From NCBI GenBank assembly GCA_052168355.1, contig JBQLZQ010000073.1:1-62190 (forward strand): 62,190 nucleotides of DNA, read 5' to 3'. Below the pieces are notes generated by a model. That model saw only the letters and a list, made by a program, of their open reading frames with translations, did no database searches and had not been told where the DNA came from. The stretch comes from JBQLZQ01 sp052168355. GTDB lineage: Bacteria; Pseudomonadota; Alphaproteobacteria; DSM-16000; Inquilinaceae. Positions 8,856 to 18,040 of this stretch are shown here, piece by piece; position 1 is the first letter of the stretch; each line of letters opens with the position of its first letter. Made by a program: the position numbers and the translations under genes.

Positions 8856-9722
8856 ATGAGCGGGGTGGCGCTGGCCGACTACCGGCCGCCGCCCTGGTGG
8901 CGGCGGCGGCGCAACGTGACGTTGGCGCTCCGTTATGTGGCGGCGCTGGTGATCACCGCGCTGTTCCTGTTTCCGATCTACTGGCTGTTCATGATCTCGT
9001 TCAAGACGCCGGCGGAGATCTTCGCCTCTCCCCCGGTGTGGGTGCCCGGGCGCATCCAGTTCGACAACTATGCCGTTCTGTTCCGCGACGGCGACGTGGT
9101 GACCATCTGGAATTCCCTGGTGGTCGCCGGCGTCAGCACGGTGCTGGCCATGGTCTTGGGCACCATGTGCGCCTACAGCCTGGCGCGGTTTCGCACCGGC
9201 GGCGACAATCTGGCGATGTGGATCATCTCCAACCGCATGATCCCGCCCATCGCCATCGTCTTTCCGGTGTTTCTGCTGTACGTGATGTTCGGCTGGGTCG
9301 ACACCTATCACGGGCTGATCCTGCTCTACACCGCGTTCAACCTGCCCTACGTGATCTGGATGATGCGCGGCTATATCCAGGATATTCCGCTGGAACTGGA
9401 GGAATCGGCTCTGGTCGACGGCTGTACCCGCTGGCAGGTGCTGCGCCGGGTGGTATTTCCCATGGCCCGGTCGGGGCTGTTCGCGACCGCCGTGTTCACC
9501 TTCGTGTTCGCCTGGAACGACTTCATCTTCGCCCTGGTGCTGACCCGCAGCGAGGTCACCACGTTTCCGGTCCAGGTGACCCACTATTTCGGCGGCCAGT
9601 CCAACTTCTGGGCCAAGATCGCGGCGATGAGCGTGCTGGGCACGGTGCCCGTCTTTATCGCCGTCGCGACCCTTCAGCGGTTCCTGGTACGGGGCATTTC
9701 CATGGGGGCGGTCAAGGGCTGA
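8856..9722 (+). CDS. Sugar ABC transporter permease (MalG type)
   Basis: Second inner-membrane permease, 288 aa, with six helices and the EAA-type loop (ELEESALVDGCTRWQ...VVFP). The ATG at 8856 is chosen because it lies 13 bp after the upstream stop and gives the usual MalG-family N-terminus; the frame is open further upstream inside the previous gene. It forms the channel with the MalF-type partner. Confidence 0.93.
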   Translation: MSGVALADYRPPPWWRRRRNVTLALRYVAALVITALFLFPIYWLFMISFKTPAEIFASPPVWVPGRIQFDNYAVLFRDGDVVTIWNSLVVAGVSTVLAMVLGTMCAYSLARFRTGGDNLAMWIISNRMIPPIAIVFPVFLLYVMFGWVDTYHGLILLYTAFNLPYVIWMMRGYIQDIPLELEESALVDGCTRWQVLRRVVFPMARSGLFATAVFTFVFAWNDFIFALVLTRSEVTTFPVQVTHYFGGQSNFWAKIAAMSVLGTVPVFIAVATLQRFLVRGISMGAVKG

Positions 9723-9733
9723 AAGAGAGACAG

Positions 9734-10837
<1,104 letters not shown>

Positions 10838-10850
10838 CGAGGATTTGGCC

Positions 10851-12848
10851 ATGGCACAATCGCCCTCCGCCGCCGTCAAGCTGTTCGGCACCGACGAGCC
10901 GGTGCCCGACCGTCCTGTGCTGCGCGCCGGCCCGCTGTCGGCGGAACTGGACGCGGGCAACCTGCGCTACATCAGGCTCAACGGGCGCGAGGCGCTACGC
11001 GCCATTTCCTTTATCGTCCGCGACCGGGATTGGGGCACCTATGGCCCGGCCATTGAGAACCTGGCCATCGACCAGACGGATGAGGGGTTCACGGTCAGCT
11101 ACGATGCGACCTGTCGCGACGACAACCAGGCGTTCCGTTATTCGGCGCGGATCGCGGGGCGGCCCGACGGCAGCCTGTCGTTCGAGGCCGAGGGCGCGGC
11201 GGTGACCGATTTCCTGACAAACCGCACCGGTTTTGTCGTCCTGCACGGCGTCGAGGGCGTGGCCGGCGAACCGGTCGAGGTGCTGCATACCGACGGCACG
11301 GTCCAGAAGGCAAGCTTTCCCGCGCTGATCGACCCCGTTCAGCCCTTCATGGATATCCGGGCGCTGACCCACCGACCGCTGCCTGGCATCGCGGTCACCT
11401 GCCGCATGGAAGGCGACGCCTTCGAGATGGAGGACCAGCGCAATTGGACCGACGCGTCCTACAAGACCTATGTCCGGCCCCTGGCCAAGCCTTGGCCCTA
11501 TACGCTGAAGGCCGGCGAGGAGGTACGCCAGTCGGTGACCCTGACGGTCGAGGGCGACCTGGCCCCGGCGACCGGCGCGGCTGACACGCTGCCGGTCACG
11601 GTGCGGGTGGGCGCCGTGGACGGGATCATGCCCGCGATCGGGCTTGGCGTGCCGGGGCGCCATGCCGCCGCCGCGGTGCAGGCGGCGGATTTGGTGCGCC
11701 AGGCCGGGCCGGGGCTTCTGATCTGCGAGTTCGACGCCCGCCAGGGACACGACGCGGCAACCATGGGGCACTATAAGGCACTGGGCGCGGCGACCGGTGC
11801 CGATCTGGTTCTGGAGGCGGTGCTGCCGGGCCAGACGAAACGGGGCGGCAAGACCGTGTTCACCGCGTCGCCCGACGTGCTGAAGACGGATCTGGACTTT
11901 GTCCGCACCGCCGCTGAAAAGGCCGGGGTCCGCTTTGCCGCCGTGGCGCTGTTCCCGGCCGCCGATCAGGGCAGCACCTTGCCCGGCAGCGTCTGGCCGG
12001 AAGCAGCACCGCTGGAGGACATCTACCGGGCCGGCCGCGTGGCGTTTCCCGGCGTGCCCATCGGCGGCGGCATGTACTCCTATTTCACCGAGCTCAACCG
12101 CAAACGGCCGCCGGCCGAGGCCCTGGATTTCGTTACCCACACCACATGCCCCATCGTCCATGCCGGCGACGATGTCTCGGTCATGGAATCGCTGGAGGCG
12201 CTGCCGTCGATCATCGCCTCGACCCGCGCCTTTATCGCCGGCAAGCCCTATCGCGTGGGACCCAGCGCCATCGGCATGCGCCAGAACCCCTATGGCGCCG
12301 CGCCGATGGACAATCCCGGCAACGGCCGGCGGGCCATGGCCCGTCAGGATCCCCGCCAGCGCGGGTTGCTGGGAGCCGCCTGGAACCTGGGATACGTCGC
12401 TCACATGGCGCGCGGTGGGGTCGACGTCGTCACCCTGTCGGCGCCGGTGGGAGAATCCGGAATCGTCCACGCCAAGATGTCCTATGACCAGCCCTGGTTC
12501 GACCGGGAGGGCGGGGTCTATCCCGTCTATCACGTCATCGCCGGAATGGCCGTCGCGGCCGGAAACACACGCCGCGCGACGGAGAGTACGGCGCCCGGCG
12601 TCGTGCAGGCCGTGGCCTATGACGGACCCAAGGGCACCGTTCTGTGGCTGGCCAACCTGACCGGAAAGCGGCAACAGGTGACGGTGGACGATCTGGGTGG
12701 GCGAGAAGGCCGGATCGCGGTGCTCGACGAAGCCACCTTCGAGACGGCGACACGGGGGCCGGACGGTTTTGCGGCATCGTCGGATGTCGATCTCGGCGGC
12801 CTAACGTTGGACCCGTATGCGGTGGCGCGGATCGACATCCCTAGCTAA
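10851..12848 (+). CDS. ApnL-type (D-apionate lactonase-like) protein
   Basis: A 665-residue cytoplasmic protein. The N-terminal block (LFGTDEPVPDRPVLRAGPL, LRYIRLNGREALRAI, VRDRDWGTYGP) is what I recognise from D-apionate lactonase, the enzyme that opens D-apionolactone in apiose catabolism. A central TIM-barrel-like part (about residues 245-540) and a C-terminal beta domain follow. The ATG at 10851 has GCGAGGA seven bases upstream; a TTG two codons earlier is less likely. Next to otnK/otnC it may open a four- or five-carbon aldonolactone (apiono-, erythrono- or threonolactone). The family assignment is from memory, not a search; the substrate is inference. Confidence 0.65.
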   Translation: MAQSPSAAVKLFGTDEPVPDRPVLRAGPLSAELDAGNLRYIRLNGREALRAISFIVRDRDWGTYGPAIENLAIDQTDEGFTVSYDATCRDDNQAFRYSARIAGRPDGSLSFEAEGAAVTDFLTNRTGFVVLHGVEGVAGEPVEVLHTDGTVQKASFPALIDPVQPFMDIRALTHRPLPGIAVTCRMEGDAFEMEDQRNWTDASYKTYVRPLAKPWPYTLKAGEEVRQSVTLTVEGDLAPATGAADTLPVTVRVGAVDGIMPAIGLGVPGRHAAAAVQAADLVRQAGPGLLICEFDARQGHDAATMGHYKALGAATGADLVLEAVLPGQTKRGGKTVFTASPDVLKTDLDFVRTAAEKAGVRFAAVALFPAADQGSTLPGSVWPEAAPLEDIYRAGRVAFPGVPIGGGMYSYFTELNRKRPPAEALDFVTHTTCPIVHAGDDVSVMESLEALPSIIASTRAFIAGKPYRVGPSAIGMRQNPYGAAPMDNPGNGRRAMARQDPRQRGLLGAAWNLGYVAHMARGGVDVVTLSAPVGESGIVHAKMSYDQPWFDREGGVYPVYHVIAGMAVAAGNTRRATESTAPGVVQAVAYDGPKGTVLWLANLTGKRQQVTVDDLGGREGRIAVLDEATFETATRGPDGFAASSDVDLGGLTLDPYAVARIDIPS

Positions 12849-12857
12849 GTTGGCCGG

Positions 12858-14132
12858 ATGAAAACCGAACCCGTGCTCGGCTGCATCGCCGACGATTTCA
12901 CCGGCGCCACCGACCTGTGCAACACCCTGGTGCGCGGCGGCATGCGCAGCGTTCAGCTGATCGGCGTTCCGGGGGCGGGACCGCCGCCGGCCGATGCCCA
13001 GGCGGTGGTGGTGGCGCTCAAGTCCCGCACCAGTCCGGTGGACGAGGCCGTGGCCCAATCCCTGGCCGCTCTGGACCGGTTGCGTGGCTGGGGGTGTCGT
13101 CAAATCCTGTTCAAATACTGTTCGACCTTCGATTCGACCGACCGGGGCAATATCGGGCCGGTCGCCGATGCTCTGCTCGAGGCTCTGGGCGCCGATTTCT
13201 CCATCGCCTGTCCGGCCTTCCCGGAAGCGGGGCGGACCATCTATCGCGGCCATCTGTTCGTCGGCGACGCGCTGCTGTCGGACTCGCCGATGCGGCACCA
13301 CCCGCTGACGCCCATGACCGATGCCAATCTGGTCGGGGTGCTGGGTCGGCAGACGACGGGCCGCGTGGGACTGGTCGCCTATGACACGGTGGGCAAGGGG
13401 CCCCGGGCCATCGCCGAACGCTTCGCCGAATTGCGCCGGGACGGGATCCGCTACGCCATCACCGACGTGACCGAGGACAGGCACCTGGTCGATATCGGAG
13501 CGGCCTGCGCCGACATGAAGCTGATCACCGGCGGGTCGGGCATCGCGCTGGGTCTGCCGGAAAACTTCCGCAAGGCCGGGCTGATCAGTGTCGCCGCCGA
13601 TGCCGGCGGGTTGCCCAGGGTGGAGGGGCTGGCCGCCGTGGTGTCGGGAAGCTGCTCGGCGGCGACCCTGGGTCAGGTGGCCGAGATGCAAAAGACCCGT
13701 CCGGGCTTTGCCATCGACCCGTTGGCCCTGGCCGACGGGCGCGACCTGGCCGCCGAGGCCTTGGACTGGGCCGCCGACAAGTTGGCGGACGGGCCGGTGC
13801 TGGTCTATGCCAGCGCGCCGCCGGACGCGGTCAAGGAAAGTCAGGCAAGGCTTGGGCGGGAAAAGGCCGGCGCCCTGGTCGAGGAGACGCTGGCGGCGGT
13901 CGCCGCCGGCCTTGTCGACCGGGGGGTGCGCCGGCTGGTGGTGGCCGGCGGCGAGACATCGGGGGCGGTGGTCAGCGCGTTGGGGGTGACGGGTCTGCGC
14001 ATCGGGCCGCAGATCGATCCCGGCGTGCCGTGGACCGTGAGCCTGGGCGACCGGCCCCTGGCCCTGGCCCTGAAATCCGGAAATTTCGGCGGCCCGGACT
14101 TCTTTCTCCGGGCGCTGGAGCAGTCGCCGTGA
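12858..14132 (+). CDS. otnK: 3-oxo-tetronate 4-kinase (DUF1537 four-carbon acid sugar kinase)
   Basis: ATP-dependent kinase of the DUF1537 family, 424 aa, which phosphorylates 3-oxo-tetronate (or related 3-oxo acid sugars) at C4. The N-terminal substrate domain begins with CIADDFTGATDL and contains FKYCSTFDST, CPAFPEAGRT and HHPLTPMTD. The C-terminal nucleotide domain carries VVAGGETSGAV and KSGNFGGPDFF. It overlaps the following otnC by GTGA, matching the known otnK-otnC pairing. An OiaK-like role on 3-oxo-isoapionate is the main alternative because of the upstream ApnL-type gene. Confidence 0.9.
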   Translation: MKTEPVLGCIADDFTGATDLCNTLVRGGMRSVQLIGVPGAGPPPADAQAVVVALKSRTSPVDEAVAQSLAALDRLRGWGCRQILFKYCSTFDSTDRGNIGPVADALLEALGADFSIACPAFPEAGRTIYRGHLFVGDALLSDSPMRHHPLTPMTDANLVGVLGRQTTGRVGLVAYDTVGKGPRAIAERFAELRRDGIRYAITDVTEDRHLVDIGAACADMKLITGGSGIALGLPENFRKAGLISVAADAGGLPRVEGLAAVVSGSCSAATLGQVAEMQKTRPGFAIDPLALADGRDLAAEALDWAADKLADGPVLVYASAPPDAVKESQARLGREKAGALVEETLAAVAAGLVDRGVRRLVVAGGETSGAVVSALGVTGLRIGPQIDPGVPWTVSLGDRPLALALKSGNFGGPDFFLRALEQSP

Positions 14133-14764
14133 GCGAGACCCGTCTGCGCGAGGACATCTGCCGGCTGGGGCAGTCGTTGTATGACCGGGGGCTGACGTTC
14201 GGCAGTTCCGGCAACATCAGCGCGCGGCTGGACGACGGCTGGCTGATGACGCCGACCAACGCCGCTCTGGGACGATTGGACCCGGCGCGTCTGTCGAAGC
14301 TGGACGATAGCGGCAGCCTGGTCGGGGGCGACCCGCCGACCAAGGAAACCTTCATGCACCTGGCCATGTACGACAAGCGGGCGACGGCCAAGGCGGTGGT
14401 GCATCTTCATTCCACCCATTCGGTGGCCGTCGGCTGCCTGGCCGATATCGATCCCCGGGACGTGTTGCCGCCGCTGACGGCCTATTACGTGATGCGGGTC
14501 GGACAGTTGCCGCTGGTGCCCTATTACCGGCCCGGAGACGCCGCCCTGGGCGACGCCATCGCGGGGTTCGCAGGGCGTCACCATGCGATGCTGCTGGCCA
14601 ATCACGGGCCTGTCGTGGCCGGCACCTCGCTGGAGAATGCGGTCTACGCCATGGAGGAGTTGGAGGAGACGGCCAAGCTGTTTCTGCTGCTGCACGGCCG
14701 GGCCACCCGCCTGTTGACACCGGCCCAGGTCGACGATGTTCGGGCTGCCTTTCCCACCTCTTAA
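14129..14764 (+). CDS. otnC: 3-oxo-tetronate 4-phosphate decarboxylase (class II aldolase/adducin fold)
   Basis: A 211-residue zinc-dependent aldolase-fold enzyme that should decarboxylate 3-oxo-tetronate 4-phosphate to dihydroxyacetone phosphate. Seen: TFGSSGNISAR near residue 25, the metal histidines in VVHLHSTHSV, and LLANHGPVVAG. The GTG start overlaps the otnK stop, giving translational coupling, and the length equals that of known OtnC proteins. L-fuculose-phosphate-aldolase-like activity is possible from the fold alone, but the position after otnK favours OtnC. Confidence 0.88.
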   Translation: MSETRLREDICRLGQSLYDRGLTFGSSGNISARLDDGWLMTPTNAALGRLDPARLSKLDDSGSLVGGDPPTKETFMHLAMYDKRATAKAVVHLHSTHSVAVGCLADIDPRDVLPPLTAYYVMRVGQLPLVPYYRPGDAALGDAIAGFAGRHHAMLLANHGPVVAGTSLENAVYAMEELEETAKLFLLLHGRATRLLTPAQVDDVRAAFPTS

Positions 14765-14791
14765 GAAGGCGTTTCAACCGCACAGGAGACA

Positions 14792-15562
14792 ATGATGACA
14801 GCCGACCTGTTTTCCCTGGCCGGCCGGGTGGTTCTGATCACCGGCAGCACGCGCGGGCTGGGTTGGGCGATGGCCAACGCCGTGGCCCGGGCGGGCGCCA
14901 CAGTGGTCCTGAATGGCCGTGGCGCCGATGGGGTGGAGGCGCGCCGCGCCGAACTGGCGGAGGCCGGGGTGACGGCCGAGGGTGCGCCGTTCGACGTGGC
15001 CGACCCGGACGCCGCGGCGGCTGGCGTGCGGGCGGTGGCCGAGCGGCATGGCCGCATCGACGGGCTGATCAACAATGCCGGCATCCAGCACAGACGGCCG
15101 CTTCAGGAGTTCGCGCATGAGGATTTCGTCCGCGTGCTCGACACCAACCTTACCGCCTGCTTCACCATGGCGCGGGAGGTGGCGCGCGTCATGGAGGCGC
15201 GGGGATCCGGCCGGATCGTCAACATCGCCTCGATCATGGGACCGCTGGCCCGGCCGGGCATCATCGCCTATACCGCGGCCAAGGGCGGGGTGGCGTCCCT
15301 GACGCGGGCCCTGGCGGTCGAGCTTGGCCCCAAGGGCGTTAACTGCAACGCCATCGCCCCCGGCTTTTTCGCGACCGAGATGAACACCGCCCTGACCCAG
15401 GACGCGGAATTCTCGGCGTTCATCGCCCGGCGGACGCCGTTGGCCCGCTGGGGCCGGCCGGAGGAGATCGCGGGCGCCGCCGTCTTTCTGCTCTCGGACG
15501 CCGCATCCTACGTCAATGGCCATGTGCTGGCGGTGGATGGCGGCCTGATGGCGGCCGTATAG
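14792..15562 (+). CDS. SDR oxidoreductase, gluconate 5-dehydrogenase-like
   Basis: Classical short-chain dehydrogenase, 256 aa. The nucleotide motif TGSTRGLG is near residue 20, NNAG near 91, the catalytic Ser in NIASIMG and YxxxK as YTAAK, and the C-terminus has the SYVNGHVLAVDGG segment. Closest in appearance to gluconate 5-dehydrogenases, which oxidise hydroxyl groups of aldonates. Tandem ATG ATG codons; the first is taken, after CAGGAGAC. In this operon it may create the oxo group needed before OtnI and OtnK act, because no LtnD/DenD dehydrogenase is present. Confidence 0.9.
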   Translation: MMTADLFSLAGRVVLITGSTRGLGWAMANAVARAGATVVLNGRGADGVEARRAELAEAGVTAEGAPFDVADPDAAAAGVRAVAERHGRIDGLINNAGIQHRRPLQEFAHEDFVRVLDTNLTACFTMAREVARVMEARGSGRIVNIASIMGPLARPGIIAYTAAKGGVASLTRALAVELGPKGVNCNAIAPGFFATEMNTALTQDAEFSAFIARRTPLARWGRPEEIAGAAVFLLSDAASYVNGHVLAVDGGLMAAV

Positions 15563-15563
15563 C

Positions 15564-16352
15564 GTGGATCCCGCTTCCATCGCCGAGGCGGCCGACCGGC
15601 TGATGCGGCAGCGCCGCGCCGGGATGCCGCTGACCGCCTTGCCGGACCGGTGCCGTCCGCGCGACGAGGCCGAGGCGTACGCGATCCAGCGGGCGGTGCA
15701 TCGGCTACGGGACGGCGACGAAGCGGTTGCCGGTTACAAGATCGGCTGCACCACCCCGGTCATGCGGGCCTTTCTGGGCATCGGCCAGCCCTGCGCCGGC
15801 GGCATCCGAACCGGACAGATCCATCGGCGCAGTGCACGTCTGGCCCATGGGAATTTCAGGCGGGTCGGGGTGGAGTGCGAGATCGCGGTCCAACTGGCCC
15901 GCGATCTGCCCGAAGGCAAGGGGCCGGCGGATCGACAGGCCGTCACCGAGGCTGTCGGCGCCTGCGCCGCCGCCATCGAAATCGTCGACGACCGTTACGA
16001 AGATTACCGGGCGCTGGGCGCGCCGACCCTGATCGCCGACGATTTTTTCGGCGCCGGTGCCGTGCTGGCCGACCCGGTCACCGATTGGCAGACGCTGGAT
16101 CTGGCGGCGGCGGAAGGGGCGCTCTTGATCAATGGAACGACGGTGGCGAAGGGCGCCGGCGCCATGGCCATGGGCCACCCGTTCGAACCTGTGGCCTGGC
16201 TTGCCAACTTATTGGCGGCCAGCGGGGAGAGGCTGCGCGCCGGCCAGATCGTTCTGACCGGCAGTCTGGTGGAAACCCGCTGGCTGGCCAAGGGCGACCA
16301 TGTCGCCGCCACCGTGGCGGGACTGGGCACGGCGGAACTGGACGTCCGGTAG
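15564..16352 (+). CDS. MhpD-like 2-keto-4-pentenoate hydratase family protein
   Basis: A 262-residue member of the fumarylacetoacetate-hydrolase/2-keto-4-pentenoate hydratase fold. Seen: VAGYKIGCTTPVM, the metal-site glutamates in GVECEIAVQL and AIEIVDDRY, and GHPFEPVAWLANLL near the C-terminus. The GTG start comes one base after the SDR stop and has no clear ribosome site, so it is probably coupled. It is the last gene of the operon; its final codons and stop lie inside a repeat that recurs beyond the toxin-antitoxin module. It may hydrate or decarboxylate an unsaturated 2-oxo acid. Confidence 0.87.
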   Translation: MDPASIAEAADRLMRQRRAGMPLTALPDRCRPRDEAEAYAIQRAVHRLRDGDEAVAGYKIGCTTPVMRAFLGIGQPCAGGIRTGQIHRRSARLAHGNFRRVGVECEIAVQLARDLPEGKGPADRQAVTEAVGACAAAIEIVDDRYEDYRALGAPTLIADDFFGAGAVLADPVTDWQTLDLAAAEGALLINGTTVAKGAGAMAMGHPFEPVAWLANLLAASGERLRAGQIVLTGSLVETRWLAKGDHVAATVAGLGTAELDVR

Positions 16353-16371
16353 GGGCGGGGGCCGTCAGGCC
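16318..16371 (+). repeat. Left direct repeat flanking the toxin-antitoxin module
   Basis: Covers the last codons and stop of the hydratase gene plus the adjacent intergenic bases, including a short vestige matching the 3' end of otnI. The first 46 bases match 17151-17196 at 43 positions; 8 more match after a 4-base indel. The offset is 833 bp and the module lies between. Confidence 0.85.
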
Positions 16372-16380
16372 GGGAGGCTA

Positions 16381-16704
16381 TCACGCCGCAAAGACGACAT
16401 TGACCCGGCCCAATCTCTTGCCGCGCCGAGCGGGGCTGACGACAATCTTTACGTCGCGTCCAAGCCGCGCGAGGCAATCCAGCATCTTCGTTTCGCTGAT
16501 GCCGCGAAACTGTCCGCGCAGCATGAGCGAAAGTTTGGGTTGGCTGATCCCCAACACATCGGATGCCTGTTGCTGGGTCCATTTCCGGTTTTTGATGATT
16601 TCGCCGATCTTGGCCGCGAGTTGGGCCTTGACCTGCATTTCCTCGGCCTCGGCCAAACCCAGATCGGCATAAACGTTGCCAGAGCTTCCTTCGATATCGA
16701 TCAT
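16381..16704 (-). CDS. XRE-family antitoxin (HigA-like)
   Basis: A 107-residue helix-turn-helix protein. The HTH (WTQQQASDVLGISQPKLSLML) lies at about residues 42-62, and the rest is a short dimerisation or toxin-wrapping region. Its ATG overlaps the upstream toxin stop (ATGA), the toxin-first order typical of HigBA/Tad-Ata modules. It should neutralise the toxin and repress the shared promoter, probably through the long inverted repeat at 17067-17117. Confidence 0.9.
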   Translation of the reverse strand: MIDIEGSSGNVYADLGLAEAEEMQVKAQLAAKIGEIIKNRKWTQQQASDVLGISQPKLSLMLRGQFRGISETKMLDCLARLGRDVKIVVSPARRGKRLGRVNVVFAA

Positions 16705-17063
16705 CTGCGTTTTCCCCTGGCGTGCAATTGCGCCGCCTTCAACCGCTCACGTACTGTTTCGATATCGGCAGCGGGCGTCGCGATACCTCGCTTCGACTTC
16801 TTCTGAAAACAATGCAATACATAGACCGCATCCTCGATCTTGACGGTGTAGATGGCGCGAAAGGTGCCAGCGCTCGTGCTCTCAACAATCTCCAACACAC
16901 CGGCCGATCCAAATCCCTTGAGGGGTCTGGCGTCGCCGTGCTTCATGCCAATCTGTGCCAAGTACAAGGCATAACCGAAGGTGTCCTGCACTTCGCGCGG
17001 CATCGCCATCAGGGCCTTCTTGGACGACCCCATCCAAAATAGTTTTATTGTGCTTCTGCCCAT
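16701..17063 (-). CDS. Gp49/HigB-like (RelE superfamily) toxin
   Basis: A 120-residue protein of the phage-derived Gp49-like family, whose characterised members are mRNA interferases or growth-inhibiting toxins. Hallmarks: YALYLAQIG, ARPLKGFGSAGVLEIVE, FRAIYTV, YVLHCFQKKSKRGIATP. The ATG at 17063 gives the WMGSS block an appropriate N-terminal extension, but no Shine-Dalgarno is visible and a perfect 25-bp inverted repeat begins four bases upstream. First gene of a two-gene module lying between convergent catabolic genes. Confidence 0.9.
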   Translation of the reverse strand: MGRSTIKLFWMGSSKKALMAMPREVQDTFGYALYLAQIGMKHGDARPLKGFGSAGVLEIVESTSAGTFRAIYTVKIEDAVYVLHCFQKKSKRGIATPAADIETVRERLKAAQLHARGKRR

Positions 17064-17066
17064 ATC

Positions 17067-17117
17067 AGCAGGCTATACCCATATAGGTATATTATACCTA
17101 TATGGGTATAGCCTGCT
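17067..17117. promoter_or_regulatory. 25-bp perfect inverted repeat upstream of the toxin gene
   Basis: Two perfect 25-base arms (17067-17091 and 17093-17117) flank a single T at 17092. Each arm contains the smaller dyad TATACCCATATAGGTATA-like core. It is AT-rich and sits exactly where the toxin-antitoxin promoter must be, so it is the probable antitoxin operator. In any transcript starting upstream it would fold into a long hairpin abutting the toxin start codon. Confidence 0.75.
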
Positions 17118-17150
17118 CAGCGTTGTGCGTCAATTCAAATACGATGGTGT

Positions 17151-17208
17151 CGGGACTGGGCGCGGCGCAACTGGACGTCTGGTAGGGGCGGGGGCCTTCC
17201 GTCAGGCC
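17151..17208 (+). repeat. Right direct repeat flanking the toxin-antitoxin module
   Basis: Copy of 16318-16371 (43 of 46 identical, then 8 after an indel). It still contains the hydratase-like terminal codons and stop, although no hydratase frame enters it, and ends in the 3' codons of otnI. The GGGCCT/AGGCCC hairpin at 17192-17209 could terminate transcription in both directions. Confidence 0.85.
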
Positions 17209-17987
17209 CGCAGGCCGTAGCGGCGGGCCCAGCCCAGGCCGGCGACGGTGTCGCCCTTGGGCCGGTACTCGCAGCCGATCCAGCCCTGGTAACCCTTGGC
17301 GTCGATCCGGTCGAACAGATAGGGATAGTTGATCTCTCCACGGTCGGGTTCGTGACGGCCGGGTACGCCGGCGATCTGGATGTGGCCGATGACGTCCCAG
17401 CAGGCGTCCAGGGTTTCGGTCAGGTGCCCTTCCAGGCGCTGCATGTGATAGAGGTCGCATTGCAGCTTCAGGTTGGGATGGCCGACGGCGGCGATGACGC
17501 GGCGCGCCTGGTAGGAGTGGTTGAGAAAGTAGCCGGGAATGTCGAACGGATTGATCGGCTCGATCAGCAGGCCGATGCCGTCCCGCGCGCACCGGTCCGC
17601 CGCCCATTTCAGATTGCCGACATAGGTTTCGGCCATGGCGGTGCGGGCGCCGTCGTCGACGGCGAGCCCGGCCATGGCGTGAACCCGCGGGCAATCCAGG
17701 GCCTTGGCGTAGGTCAGAGCCTGCTCCACGGCCGCGCGAAAGTCGTCCTCGCGCCCCGGCAGGGCGGCCAGCCCGCGCTCGCCCTTCTCCCAATCGCCCG
17801 GCGGCAGGTTGAACAGGACCTGCTGCAACCCTTCGGCCGCCAGCCTTTCGGCCAGTATTTCGGCCGGCCATTCATAGGGGAAAAGATACTCGACGGCCCC
17901 GAACCCCGCCCTGGCGGCGGCCGCAAAGCGGTCCAGGAACGGCGCTTCGGTGAACATCATGCTGAGGTTGGCGGCAAGATTGGGCAT
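17202..17987 (-). CDS. otnI: 2-oxo-tetronate isomerase / hydroxypyruvate isomerase family
   Basis: A 261-residue xylose-isomerase-like TIM-barrel enzyme. Seen: ANLSMMFTE at the N-terminus, FPYEWPAEIL, a metal-binding IEPINPFDIPGYFL, QCDLYHMQRLEG, HIQIAGVPGRHEP and GCEYRPKG. Both hydroxypyruvate isomerase (Hyi) and OtnI have this pattern; being next to otnK and otnC favours isomerisation of 2-oxo- to 3-oxo-tetronate. The ATG at 17987 is preferred, with AGGA upstream; the frame extends 11 codons further. It converges on the operon rather than being part of it. Confidence 0.87.
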   Translation of the reverse strand: MPNLAANLSMMFTEAPFLDRFAAAARAGFGAVEYLFPYEWPAEILAERLAAEGLQQVLFNLPPGDWEKGERGLAALPGREDDFRAAVEQALTYAKALDCPRVHAMAGLAVDDGARTAMAETYVGNLKWAADRCARDGIGLLIEPINPFDIPGYFLNHSYQARRVIAAVGHPNLKLQCDLYHMQRLEGHLTETLDACWDVIGHIQIAGVPGRHEPDRGEINYPYLFDRIDAKGYQGWIGCEYRPKGDTVAGLGWARRYGLRA

Positions 17988-18040
17988 CGGGAATCCTGTT
18001 CGGCGGGACGGCACCGGCAAAGTCTAGCAGAAGGCGGCCG

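Noticed and set aside
16318..17208. Integrase-type attachment sites around the toxin-antitoxin pair
   Set aside because: No tRNA gene, integrase or recombinase is present; the repeats are gene 3' ends, so they are reported as a duplication of unknown mechanism.
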